DNA of 64,000 nucleotides from Sipunculus nudus (lineage: Eukaryota > Annelida > Sipuncula > Golfingiida > Sipunculidae), in assembly GCA_026874595.1 (NCBI GenBank), contig CM049318.1, forward strand, positions 17,718,241 to 17,782,240, given 5' to 3'. Made by a program: the position numbers and the translations under genes. The first letter of the stretch is position 1. Each line of letters begins with the position of its first letter. The notes below the pieces were generated by a model that searched no databases, was not told the origin of the DNA, and saw nothing but the letters and a program-made list of their open reading frames with translations. Below are positions 45,955-57,693 of the stretch, piece by piece.

Positions 45955-47000
45955 CTTTCAAGAAATATAATCCAATTTATAACAACAGAGGTTGAAGCCT
46001 ATAATAGAAGTGAAATGTCAATACGAGCCTCGAATACTAAAAACATTAAATTGAACTATGAATGATATGTTACCATAGACAAATTAGGGAGGCACTGTCT
46101 GAAGGTCATTATTGAAGTTGAGTGGATATTGTTTAGGTCATTACATTTGGAAGGAAATGTGACCTACTGAGCTAACCTATTCGGAGAGCGGGATCGCTCA
46201 GTTGTTGTAAAATAAATGTGTAGGGGACCCTGATTTGATTACTTTAGCAAATGAGATAGATAAACATAAGTTGTAGGTGTTGATTAATTGGTAGTAATTC
46301 GGCATTTAATTTTTAGTTAGAATCTTTTTATTTTGTTTGAGTTACATCAGTCAGAGCATGTTTAATACTGCCATTGTTTTGTAGATATGTGTAATTAAAT
46401 ATTTGGATACCTGTTTGTGTTGGACCCAACGCGGACGATTGGGTCTAAGGGGGAAGGAATATGGCGAACACCCGAGGGTACGCTTTGACAGGTACGAGTA
46501 GAGTATGCTGAACTTGGTTAAGTACGAAGTGACGAGGAAGCGAAGAATGCTGGACAGAAGTGTGATCATTATGGTGGCCGATCAGGACAGTAAAACATAG
46601 AAAAAGATTAAGAACAAGCGTGTCAAAGCCGTGTGAACTGTACATCGTGGAAGTATCGGAATTGAAAAAATACATTGGTAAGTAGTACGGGCCGTGACAT
46701 TTCGAGGTCACTCGACACGGGCTTGATTTAAATCTCAGCCCGCCTCGAATTTCTATGAACACGGCGTCCTGGCCCCTCCTATGGAAGTAGGCACGGGGTC
46801 CCGTGTATAGACCAATATTGTAACTATCCTATTGAACAAACCGAGACCGGTCGAACTGTAATTATTCTTGATTCTGTTTGTTAATAATCATTTCAATCAA
46901 AACGCCTGTCTTTTTGCTTATTCAACATCAGAGCGAACGCTGACCAGTAGTACAGTAACTATAACCATTGGTCCTGTTTGTCAACCATTATCATAGCAAA

Positions 47001-47017
47001 CCCCCCCCCCCCCCCCC
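47001..47017. repeat. poly-C run
   Basis: About 17 C, about 100 bp from the next TA tract. Confidence 0.9.
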
Positions 47018-47110
47018 AAGAAACGAACCAATGAAGCGTGGCAAGCCGCATAATCCGGCCCCCGGATTGCTTCACATGTCAAGAAGAGTATTTCTTAACA
47101 TTTTGGCAAG

Positions 47111-47171
<61 letters not shown>
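47111..47171. repeat. (TA)n tract
   Basis: About 61 bp of pure TA. Confidence 0.95.
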
Positions 47172-47174
<3 letters not shown>

Positions 47175-47269
47175 CTGAAGCTGAAAGTGTAAAAGTTGTT
47201 TTTAGAATGACAATTGTCTCCTAACAGACTTCAGATTATGTTTGTGTGCTGTGACTTTTTTGCATAAAT

Positions 47270-49900
47270 TATTTATATAATAAATACGCAGTTATTTTCT
47301 ACATAACGGTTTACATGTACGCCCTCTGATTTGACTTTCAAAATCCTCAAATATATCGTCGGTGCGCGACAAGGGTCATGATATTTTTGGGAGGCACCTT
47401 TGGGATTTCCTTGCATTTTATGCTTACTGGCCTGCTAAGCCCATGGCCGAAGGGCATGTCCTGCCCAAAAGGCATTTCCGTGCAATACTCGGTCACGCGG
47501 GTACATTATTATACACAATGATCCCAAATATCTAGGGTAACGCACTAAAGGAGATATCTTTGTTAAAAGGAGTTAAGCTTTTTAATCCAAAGACCACACG
47601 ACTCCGCTTTCAATGCGAGGGTTTTCAGTTTGGTCAACACAGATTCCAGTGAAATGACCACCGTTGGGCAAACTTTAAACGGGTTACAGGTATTTTGATT
47701 TCTATACATCTCCATGATAACCATGTTTTCAGAACAGGGCCCAAGTCATGTGTTTTTTATATATTTTTAAAAGAAACCCTACTACCAAAAGATGATTCGG
47801 TTCTGATGGGGGGGAGGGTGTACACAAATACTTGATAGGCTCAACTGTCTGTAGGGACGATAAAACATGAAAAAAATATCACCAGTACATGTTTAAATTA
47901 ATAGGAATTCCATTTACAAGCTAGATTGTTGAAATTTCGGCGTACAGACCTCTGCGAGAATCTCCTTTAATGTCTATTATGTATTAACGTGTTTGCGTTT
48001 GGCCTCGGTAACACGAGTTCACCTTGCGAGTGGCTAAAAAATGAATACGAAAAGGTGGCTCCAACACGGGGACAAAGAATGGTCCTTTGTCATGTTGGTT
48101 TATAAGTAAAAAGTATATTGTGTTGATTCTGAGTAGTCCCAAAGTTAAATGTACTAATGATATGTTTCTACCCTAACCCTCTGCAAAATTTGCTCAAGGA
48201 CAAAGCAACGAACAAAGGCTGAATTTGTTTCTTTGCCACAGACTTGCACCGAAAAATGTCAAACTGTCTTTTATCCGGGAGAGTTGTCATTTTTCCATCA
48301 GACCTGCTTATACTATGAAAATGGACATAGCTTAGAAGAAAGCTTATATTTTCTTTTGAAATATGCTTTTTAAATTATATGTCTATCATTTTGGTAGTTT
48401 TACGTTATCGTGCGCAAAAAGCTTTTCAATTCCGTGCATGTGTTTGTTTACATACCTAAGAATATCCTTAACTGACAACAAAAAACATATTTTTTTCCTA
48501 ATTTTTTTTTCTGTTTCCTCCGAGCTTAAAATATATCTCGTAAACGATCACTTTGCTGAGTTCATTATTTCTAAAGACATATATTCCCAGTACATGGTTT
48601 CTATATGCAGTCATGATATCTATTATATCGTCATCTCTGCAAAAACGATATTGTACTCATTACGTTTATCTCACTAAAAATTCGCAGACTCCATACATGC
48701 TATATGTCTTTTTTTCCCAAAATGTATTTCTCATTTAATTATTTGAATATCACACTCTGCCATTTATTGCTGATATATTTAGAGGTGAGGTTAATTCTCA
48801 TGGGGGGGGGGGGGGGGATGAAACATATTTAATAGTAAAAGAACTCGCAAAAAGCTCATCGGATATGGATCATTATTTGAAACATTCAGTCTCTATCACT
48901 TCATATCGTTTATTATAGAGAACCGTAAATTTTCCACGGTCGTCTCTATTCTATATAATTAATACGCAGTTGGATTTTTTTTTAGAGAATGGTTTACCTG
49001 CTGCCACTCTGATTAGACTCTCAAAATGCTACACACATATCGTCGGTGTGCTCTTTTAGGGCAAGACTGCTGTCTTTTGCGGGATTATATGCTATTATTC
49101 TGCATAGTTAATAATTTTAATATTACCCCTTTAATTGCCCTCATTCGTTTTGTACTTTCCAGTCTACCACGCATGTCACGTTTTTAGGAGGCGTCCGGGG
49201 TTTTCCTTCACCTGAACTCATTTAGCAGACCATTTACGCGCAAAACCCGGTCTCACCTAGCATGTGGCAGATAAAAAATTGCAAAAGAATAGGCGGCTTC
49301 TACACGGGGACAAAGAAATCGTACTTAATCATATGGTTATAAAGGACTAAATATACTATGATGACTCTTGTTACTTCCAACAGTTAATAGGTTGTTCGTA
49401 CGGTTTAATTTAACCCTCTACAAATTTTAAGCAAAAAACTTATTTTTTGTGTTCATTTTCTTCAGGGAAAACAAAGAACCATCCACTTATTTCTTTGGAA
49501 ACGACTTGCACCGAATGATGTAAATCTGCTTTTATTACAGAGCATTCTTAGTTTTTTACCGGACCTGCTGATTTCAGGTTAATAAGCATAGATTAGGACA
49601 AATATTCAATCTTGTTGGAATCTATTGAAACGACCTGTATTTTCACTATGGCGCTATACGTTTCATTTTCGCCTGCATGAGCCTGAACCGACATACATGT
49701 GTCTGTTAAAAAGCCTAAGGTTATATGTCTTGCGCCTTTTTTTCAAACGTATTTCTGCTTGTGATTTGTTGAACAGCATAATTTGCCCCTCTTAGTACAA
49801 TCAAAACCAGCTTATGGCAGAACTTTTTCACTTACAGAACGGTGGATTTTCCAAGGATGCATCTATTTAAATGATAGTTTACTAGTTCACTGAGGCTTTA
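47270..49900. repeat. old diverged duplication within an intron
   Basis: 47280-48300 and 48955-49600 share in order ACGCAGTT, CGGTTTAC, CTCTGATT, ATATCGTCGGTG, GGCWCC/GGCGTCC-TTTTCCTT, CTACACGGGGACAAAGAA and GACTTGCACCGAA. Similarity is low. No exon recognised in either half. A G run lies at 48802-48817. Confidence 0.55.
48802..48817. repeat. poly-G run
   Basis: About 15-16 G within AT-rich DNA. Confidence 0.9.
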
Positions 49901-50605
49901 CTATACATTTTTTCTCAGGCAGTACATGTGAACTTTTCAAGATCTTTCAGCTGATTTCTCTCCACCAAGATTTTCAGGTCTCGCTGTAGGAAGTTAATAA
50001 CAAGTGTTTGTAGACAGCCCCTCTTACTTCTTTGAAAGTGTTTTTAGATTTTATTAAGATGCAATTACTGATTTTTTTCTATAACAACTACAGCCGGAAG
50101 GTGCTGGACGTGCTCCGTTGATACAGTTCAAAGAATAAATTGTTGGAAGTACTACCCGATCCGTAGAGGAGAATCCCTGAACTCACTGTTTTGGTTTCTT
50201 TTTAAGTAAGTCTAACCTGAAGGCCTTTCAATTCTTTACTGTTAAATTTTTCAACAGTGTCCAGACCGATCAGGATACGTACCCTGTCAACGAACCATCA
50301 TTAAGATAGAGAACAAACAATTTGATAATCTATATTACTCCACATTAATGAAAATTAGCTGAACAAAAAAGGACTTAACGTCTACACAGAATATCAAGCA
50401 AGTATTCGAAAGAAAAACTTAGCATCGTGTTATTTTAGTAACATGAGAGGTCCAGCGAGGGCAAACTGTTGCCATCGTGGTTATGATCGAATTGCACGTA
50501 ACATGTTAACCAACGCTCAGGTTATTCAGCCTTGTCCAATTTTGTCAAGAGAGAGGAATTATTTGGCATAGTGGAGCTTATGATCCCATTGCACGTGTTA
50601 TGTAA

Positions 50606-51419
50606 TGCCTCAGTCCCACTATGGTCTTGTGATGTTCGGCGAATTGAATTTTTGGCAATGGGTTGAGACTGAACAAATAGAACAGTTTCACTATAAATTT
50701 GAAAGGTTCTCCGACTTATCCCCTCACGATGGCCGTGAACATTCAGCGATATTTGAAGAAACGTGGTGGTAGTTTTGCAAATGTTTGCCTTTGCATTTGT
50801 GATGTTTGCCGAATGTTTCCAGATTTTTTTGTCTGCAGACACATAACCGAGCATTCCGAACAATCACATATATATCGGTGATGCCTAAGGGATGGGTATA
50901 AATATGAACATTTCCAGAGAAAGAACCTTTCTTTCACTGACAGTTGTAGTTTGCACATTCACAACGAAAGCAGTCAGGACAGCAGGAGATAGAGGTAGTT
51001 CTGTACCTGTTATTGGTTTTCACCAATCGGCGAATGCACAAATGCCTAATGGGACCGATGTTTCTGTGACCCTTTACTGACATTCGGCTAGTTATCACCG
51101 ATCGTTCGACGAAACTTTTACTGATATTTAGGCGTCTTATCGCAGACGCAACACAGACATTTAATACATACACGTGTCCGAGATGCATTGCTGAGGGGAA
51201 GGGGATTAATTTCCAAAGCTTCTACGAGGTTCATTGATATTTTGCCGCTATTTTCCTTGAAAAAATTCGTGACCACATTTCAACGCAAGCATTGGAATTC
51301 CTGACTATCTGACGAGGATTTGAGTAACAGTTAAACGCTTTTGATACCTTGTGATGCTCGGCGAACTTTCCATCGCGAATATTTCGCCAGTCGTTGCGAG
51401 TTTCAGTGGGACTGGGGCA
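50606..51419. mobile_element. MITE-like element with TGCCYCAGTCCCACT inverted ends
   Basis: Left end TGCCTCAGTCCCACTATGG, right end (other strand) TGCCCCAGTCCCACTGAAAC: 14 of 15 terminal bases match. Secondary inverted similarity follows (TTGTGATGTTCGGCGAA against AGTTCGCCGAGCATCACAA). Flanks are TAA on the left and TTA on the right, compatible with a three-base TWA target. 814 bp, no transposase. Confidence 0.7.
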
Positions 51420-51708
51420 TTAACTAATTACGTAATTTAACCTTGTCTACTTCAGTTTCAAACTATACACCTGGTGCTTTTAAGCCGGTGATGGGCCATG
51501 TGCTTCCTCTAGAGAAGCCAAGGATACAACAGGCAGTACAAGTAAAATATCATTTTAAAAAAGCACATAAATGAATTGCGAAATTAGATATAATGAATTC
51601 AGGAAGCATTGATGGAATAAATTTTTGGTTTCACGGAATGAACTAATACTTGAATGTGTTTTTTTTTTATATTTATTGCATATTATCAATAATAATACTC
51701 GGACAAAC

Positions 51709-51849
51709 CTGTGCAGTTTTTCTCAAAGCATGGACTTGTCCTAATGTTCTCACCGATACAGTTACCTCCTAAACAGTCTCTGATGTAAAATTGCGTACCA
51801 TTTCCACACGACACTGGGCATCCTCCTGTACGCCAATGGGTCCATTCAC
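51709..51849 (-). CDS. TSP1 exon
   Basis: 141 nt, acceptor AATCTTAG and donor CACAG|GTTTGT, phase 1-1. It reads EWTHWRTGGCPVSCGNG, then FYIRDCLGGNCIGENIRTSPC and FEKNCT. Six cysteines are present. The third Trp of the usual motif is replaced (WTHWRTGGC). It lies 225 bp downstream of the preceding TSP1 exon and was probably produced with it. Confidence 0.87.
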
Positions 51850-52073
51850 CTAAGATTTGTCAACATTTGTAGCAGGTCGTTGAAATAACTCGTTATTTTT
51901 GTATTATTCAAGAAACTTAAATTTTGGGTAACTTCGTGGTCTGATAACTGGATTGGGCGATAATACTTAAATGATACTTAAATATATGATATGGTCATCT
52001 AACTATAGATGTGTACAACACAAAGAAGCTGAATATCACAAATTTTAAATATACTAATAAGTTTCGTACTTAC

Positions 52074-52217
52074 CTGGGCATGGTTTGTAACAAAGCCCAG
52101 TATCATACAGGCTTCCCTTGCACGTACCATTACCATTGCTGCACTTTCGATATCGTATTTTCTGTCCGCTACCACATGAAACAGGACATGTCCAACTTGA
52201 CCATGCTAACCATTGTC
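52074..52217 (-). CDS. TSP1 exon
   Basis: 144 nt, acceptor TTGAAG and strong donor CCAG|GTAAGT, phase 1-1. It encodes QWLAWSSWTCPVSCGSGQ, IRYRKCSNGNGTC, ending GLCYKPCPG. Six cysteines are in TSP1 spacing. The acceptor is preceded by a short TA tract instead of a clear pyrimidine tract. Confidence 0.9.
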
Positions 52218-53192
52218 CTTCAATATATATATAAGAAAGTAAGATAAACATATCTGGCAATATCACCTTTAAAAGCAAGGTGTCTTATTAACAATACGGC
52301 TTGTCATTAACCGTATGAATACTAGAATGGAAACACCTCCAGAGATAAAACACTGAACAAACAAAAACAAAATAACAGCATGTGCGCTGCTTTTGATGTC
52401 TGCAATAAACAATGTTGCTATACTAAGCGTGTGGACATCAAATTTGGGTCCGAGTAGAATGAAAGTACTCGACTACGAGTACTGAGTACTTATAAAGTAC
52501 TCGAGTACAAATACCGAGTACTCAAAATATACTCACGTGTACTGTAATGAATCCTTTCACCAATGCCTAAGATATGGAGTGAAAATAAATCAACGTCTTT
52601 TGTTTTATATCACAATAATATTATATTTTTTTTTATGAAATTTCAACTGAAGTTTGATTATTTTAAAAGTAACTAATACAAAAATCAGGAGCCATCAGAG
52701 CTACTCCGCTTTTATGTAAGAATAATTAGTTTGAACAATCTGATAATTATTATGAGATTTTATTTTAAATCAAAAATGTAAGAAATTGATGATAAAAAAA
52801 TATAAAATACAATTGTGGTTAGTCATTTTTTATCATTTAAATTCAATAACTCAACCAGGTTTATATTTTAATTAATCATAATTTCAATAAAGATTCCCTA
52901 GTAAACATTCGATTGTTGACCTCACTGTTACATTTTAAAAACAAATATAATGATGATTATGAGATTGTCAGTATTAACTTCAGCAATAACAAATAATCAG
53001 CACCAAATAAAATTTATAATCGTAAAATATTATCTCATCATTATCACTTTATATGAAAAAAAGACCTCATGCATTTACAAATTTATATTCTATAATGCAT
53101 GTCCATATGTGAAAAATCTGATATATTCAATGTGAATGGTTGTAATGATCCCTTTTTGGATCTCATGTCCTAATTTCTGGATTTATAATCCT

Positions 53193-53197
<5 letters not shown>

Positions 53198-53264
<67 letters not shown>
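53198..53264. repeat. (TA)n tract
   Basis: About 66 bp, at the position where block A has its LTR-like insertion. Confidence 0.95.
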
Positions 53265-53268
<4 letters not shown>

Positions 53269-53435
53269 TTATGATTGGCCACATAAATAAGAACTGGAGC
53301 CACTGACTAAGAGTGTGACTTTTCTTTAAAAAGCAAGGTACACACTAAAGCTGTATCCCTTACAGTTTAGGTTTAAGTTTATATGTATTAATTTAGAGCT
53401 ATGTATTATTTAGATTCATCTGATTAGTATTCCTT

Positions 53436-53436
<1 letters not shown>

Positions 53437-53513
<77 letters not shown>

Positions 53514-53514
53514 T
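53437..53514. repeat. (TA)n tract followed by GACAGACAGA
   Basis: About 78 bp with a TGTATA interruption. An AGACAGACAGACAGACG stretch follows at 53530. Confidence 0.95.
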
Positions 53515-54104
53515 ACTGAGAGAGAAGGAGACAGACAGACAGACGCAGAGAGAGAGGAATATTATGAAAGACCAGAGTACATGACAGCTAGGGCCACTGA
53601 CTATGCGTGTCACTGAGTGTACAAAGTGCAAGTCTCACACATTATGTAACAAGTAAAAAGGCCAAGAGGAGCAGAGGCATATAACAGCAATAGGGATGTG
53701 GAAGGTCTTGTAATGTACATAAGCCTGATGTTCAAAGTTAACAGGACAACCAGCAGTAATTGGGGCTTTAATCTTTGTTAGTAACCTCTCTGCAACCAAA
53801 TCCCAACAACCATAGTTAACACCTGAGACAGAGTGTGCAACACTTATTGGGATATGGGTTTGATCTTATGTATCAGGCCAGGACTCTAATACACACACCC
53901 ATTTTATTCCTGCTTCTCACTTCTTAGCTTTTGGGTAAGCACTTCTAAGCTAATGGGTGAACAACTGGGTGATCTACTAATGTTTACCCTTCTTGTGTCA
54001 ATGTGCATGCGATTAGAGTCCCCCCCAACACACACAAACAATGTTACCAATAGATATGTATGTATGTATATATGTATTCATGTATTTATGTAAGTATCAT
54101 TTGA

Positions 54105-54415
54105 GACATCGGCTTCTATGGCTCAGGGGCAGACCGCAGGACTCAAAGTCGGGAGATCGTGGGTTCGAATCTGAGCCAAAGCGGTGAGGTTTTTTACGGT
54201 CGGCCCCGTCCCAGGATGAGCGCTCTGCAGGCTTAATGAGAAGGCTGTGCCCCACAGCCACGATCACTCTCATAAGAAAGAATGCGTCTTTGGGGAATTC
54301 CTCGGTGTTTTGACCAAGCAATGGGGATGAAAATAACACACACAGGGCCTGCAGGTGCGGTACACACCGGGTCTTGGTGACACCAGAATACAAAATAAAA
54401 TAAAACAAAATAATA
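54105..54415 (+). mobile_element. tRNA-derived SINE, copy C
   Basis: A box TGGCTCAGGGG (54119-54129) and a near-consensus B box GGTTCGAATCT (54162-54172), the best preserved of the three. It carries an AAAGT insertion in the region between the boxes relative to A and B. Confidence 0.75.
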
Positions 54416-55460
54416 GGACGCGAGTGCATCCGTCCTGTCAAGTAATCCCAAACCGAAATGGAAACGATGCAGACGTACATATTTAGGTTAAGATTTAGAT
54501 AAGTCAGCATTAAAAATGGACGCGGTTAACTCCTCCAACAAAATGTAAACAAAGTATCATTTGTGTATAATTATAAAATATTATCATTGTATGTGCACAT
54601 ACTGTAGTACTCAGTAGTAGTCATCCAAGTACTCTTTTCAATCAGTACTTACATCTTACTCGAGTACTAGTATGAGTCATTTTGAAGAAACTACTCGAGT
54701 ACGATTATTGAGTTCTCTAAATAGTATTAATTAATACGAGTACTTCGAGTACAAGTACTTTCAAACACAACCCGTTTAGACATAAACCAGTTCTAATGGA
54801 ACCAAACTGTGTTGCAATCAACATCAAATTAGGCACCTGGTGTTCTAAGCTAACATCTAAACACGATACCATATATTTATGCACAATAAATTATAAAAAA
54901 AAAAACAATCATATGGTTATACTCCTTACTAAAACATGACATAAAATAACTAAGTTACAGTCCTCTGGTGACACCCCCTAGAAGATTTGCCCCATTCTGT
55001 ACTTTGTTCATGTCAAAGTTCCTCCTTAAAAACACGTTTTAGCACGTATTAGCTGAATATTACGTTCCTTATGCAGCCATTTTACACAACAGTCGTCCCA
55101 GGCATCGTCTCGTGTAACCGTTCCTTAGTACGGCAAGTGGGTGCCCACAGAGCACACGTGTAATCAGACAATTGACAGCGTTGCAAATTATTGTGCATCC
55201 AGTCAAAAAAAAAAAAAGACAGACACCCGCTTTCGTTGACGAGTGAAGAGATTAGCGTTATATACATCATAAAACTACTAAATCAATCAATAAAAAATAT
55301 ACTTATGCATGATTTTTGTTTTGGTCATTTTAGTTTGACTAGTAATAATATTTTAACCTGAGTTTATATATGATTAAAGACGAAAATCACACACATATAT
55401 ATATATTAAATTGTATCTATAATTATATATATATGTGTGTGTGTGTTAAAAGCTTTCCTA

Positions 55461-55583
55461 AAGAATCCTCCTCTTCGCAAACTCTGGTTTCATTGACGCA
55501 GACTTCCGTTTCATTACATGTGCGAGTCTGGTGTCCTCGTCCACATGTTTCAGAACATTCACTCCAGGTCAACCAGCTTTTGC
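55461..55583 (-). pseudogene. degenerate TSP1 exon in block C
   Basis: From a GAAAG acceptor the frame reads SWLTWSECSETCGRGHQTRTC, NETEVCVNETRVCEEED. That gives W-x-x-W, CSETCGxG, five cysteines and the C4-C5 spacing. No final cysteine and no GT donor follow: the sequence runs into CTTTTAACACACACACA and a TA tract. The exon's 3' end has apparently been lost to microsatellite sequence. This copy is longer than its relatives at 45.9 and 41.6 kb, so it is closest to the ancestral exon. Confidence 0.65.
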
Positions 55584-55620
55584 CTTTCAAGACATGAACT
55601 CCCATTTATAACAACAGAAG

Positions 55621-56490
55621 TTGAATCGAACAATGCACTTATATAACACTAGTTACAATTGCATACTTATAATGTTTTATAGGCCTGATTGTGCGGGCTT
55701 TCTGAACAATAATGTTTAAAATGACAAGATCCAATGTTCATACATTTGCTAAAAAATGTTTATGCCTATATAAACTAGGCCTGGGACAAAGAGAGGAGGT
55801 GAATAAATAAATAAACATTGATAGAGTACCGATATCTGTTGCAACATGCCATGCAGATACCTAGCAGGCAAATATAAACCTAGAATTATTCCTTAAATGA
55901 ATCACCTTGAATCAAGGGATTGTACGTTTCCAGACTATATCTTTATCTCTTGAACGATGGCCAATGTAATTACCCATAACCTAAGATATGCTAACAATTC
56001 AATCAATAACTTGTATAAACAAGGTTCTTAAACGCAAACTCTACTCTGATTTCTTTCAAGCTTAGGAGAAAAAAGTGCATTGTGGTGCTTTTATGTCAAT
56101 ATACCTCTGCCACGAAAGAAATTGTTTTTTTAGTTTGATCTTTAAGTATACAATTTTCCAATACAATTCTGAATCCACAGTTAGGAAAACAGCAGAACTG
56201 CTGTAATATTAGCTGTCTCAACCACATCAAATGTTGAAAAAATTTTACCGAGGAGATTTTTTTTCAGAAATATTTCCATAAAGTAAGAAGTTAAAAGTGT
56301 AATGGTTGTGCTCTGTATATATTTAAAGGTTTCTTTTAATTTAATAGAAGAATAAAACTTTTTTCTAACGAGTATTCCCATTTGAAACATTGAAAGCACA
56401 ATTATCATGTTTCAATAATCAAAATGTGGGTGTTACTCAAACTTGGCCAAAAATGCACAAGAGTTAATAATGCTTCTTTGTTCGTTTTAC
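55621..56490. other. intron, nothing recognised
   Basis: AT-rich with short open frames only. Confidence 0.4.
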
Positions 56491-56634
56491 CTTGGCAAGA
56501 CATACCACCACAGGTTCTCGTAGCCGTACCGCCTCCTATGCAGGTATTTCCATCCAGACATTGTCGTGTTTTCTTTGAAATGCCACTGCCACATGATTTA
56601 CTACAGGCCGACCACACGGACCACCTGGTCCATG
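56491..56634 (-). CDS. TSP1 exon after the MAM domains
   Basis: 144 nt, acceptor TTTACAG and donor CAAG|GTAAAA, phase 1-1. It reads WTRWSVWSACSKSCGSGI, KKTRQC, then GGTATRTCGGMSC. All six TSP1 cysteines and the CSxSCGxG turn are present. This is a textbook TSP1 repeat and the first of the C-terminal TSP1 run. Confidence 0.92.
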
Positions 56635-57343
56635 CTGTAAATAGACGAGTGTAGTGTTCTGTAAAATGTACTAGCTATCCATGTTTTTTTCAATGCGGTG
56701 AGTCATTTCTCGGTCATCCAACACATATTGATTGCTCTGGAGGTCTAATAGAGGAAGGTAGTTCTGATGAGCGTAATCCTCAGTTTTATGAATCATAGAG
56801 ATCAGAATATCGTGAGTCCCTATTTTGGCCAAAGAGAGTTGAGACAATACACGGTCAGCCTCATACATCTTGAGAGTTCCGGAGGTTTAATGGGAAAATA
56901 TTTCCTATCGGCGTGTTTTCGGTTTTATGTCTAAGGTTAATGGAAACTCTGCACAACCAGGAACGCCAGCTGCCATAACAAACGATCCTAAAGTTGATGG
57001 AAAGATAATCGTGTGCTACTGCCCTGTCACGTTCGAAACCACAATCTATTTGTGCATATGTACATGATTATTTGTTAAGCTAGCTTTAAGAATTGAGGCG
57101 GTTATCAACACAAAAATAAGAAACTGTGGTCATGTAATCGCTAACAGAAGATAAACAGGTCAACATATGAAATTGCTTCAGTAACTGAATGCTGCAGTAC
57201 TTTTGCAGTTTATGAAAATGAAACATGTTAAACGGCTTTTGAACAAGGTGGTTGCATGTCGCATACCCAAATTAAATGCAGATTATAACTTCTTGTAGCA
57301 GTAAAGTGATTCAAAAGAATAGCTTTTAAGAAAATGTTCCCAC
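56635..57343. other. intron between MAM 2 and the next TSP1 exon
   Basis: No further exon-like sequence. The open frame at 56671-56868 minus lacks splice sites and motif. Confidence 0.4.
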
Positions 57344-57496
57344 CCGTGTGGCTTGAGCATCGTCCTTCAGTGATAATGACGTCATCAATAGCAATATCGC
57401 CACGGTAGCCATCACTCAAAGTAGCTGTGAATTCCACTTGGACAATTCTATCTAGTAATGTGCTTTTTACTTCAATCCATTTGTCCCCTTTATTAC
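57344..57496 (-). CDS. MAM domain 2, last exon
   Basis: 153 nt, acceptor AACATAG and donor ACGG|GTGGGA, phase 1-1. It encodes NKGDKWIEVKSTL, VQVEFTATLSDGYRGDIAIDDVIITEGRC. The G-x-x-GDIAIDDV motif and closing cysteine complete the second MAM domain. TSP1 exons follow downstream. Confidence 0.91.
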
Positions 57497-57693
57497 CTAT
57501 GTTCCACAAGGAAATAAAGTCTCAAACAAGGCCCATATTCGATCATTCACGGTGGTGATGGATATTACCAAGAAATGAATTAGATTTTAATGTAAGCATC
57601 GATGACCATGTTTGCCTGCTTGTGTATTTTTATTTATTAGCAGTTTATTAAGATGTGATACTCTCCCTAAAATGATAAACTCGGTTAACTTAC

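Larger units (their letters stand above)
42556..46850. repeat. block B: tandem copy of block A
   Basis: Begins at the junction CCGAGACC|TAATAAAATTG, where the end of copy A meets the start phrase known from 37217. It ends at GAACAAACCGAGACC. It lacks the ~1 kb corresponding to 37290-38287 and 27 bp near 43708. Left of about 44787 the copies differ by a few percent. Right of it they are nearly identical. Confidence 0.9.
52960..54000. other. intronic spacer in block C
   Basis: AT-rich DNA matching block A in its left part. The part around 53600-53990 has no counterpart recognised. Confidence 0.35.
52376..55620. repeat. block C: older, rearranged copy of block A
   Basis: Matches block A from TATGTGCGCTGCTTTTGATG through the GAGTACT-rich element, the SINE and the truncated TSP1 exon. 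The stretch corresponding to 39945-41465 is missing: CAATCAATAAAAA joins directly to TATACTTATGCATGA. The deletion removed the two TSP1 exons kept in A and B. Confidence 0.75.

Noticed and set aside
42152-46762. Identical 105-residue minus-strand open frames at 42152-42469 and 46445-46762
   Set aside because: Their identity is explained by the near-identical half of the A/B duplication. There are no motifs or splice context.
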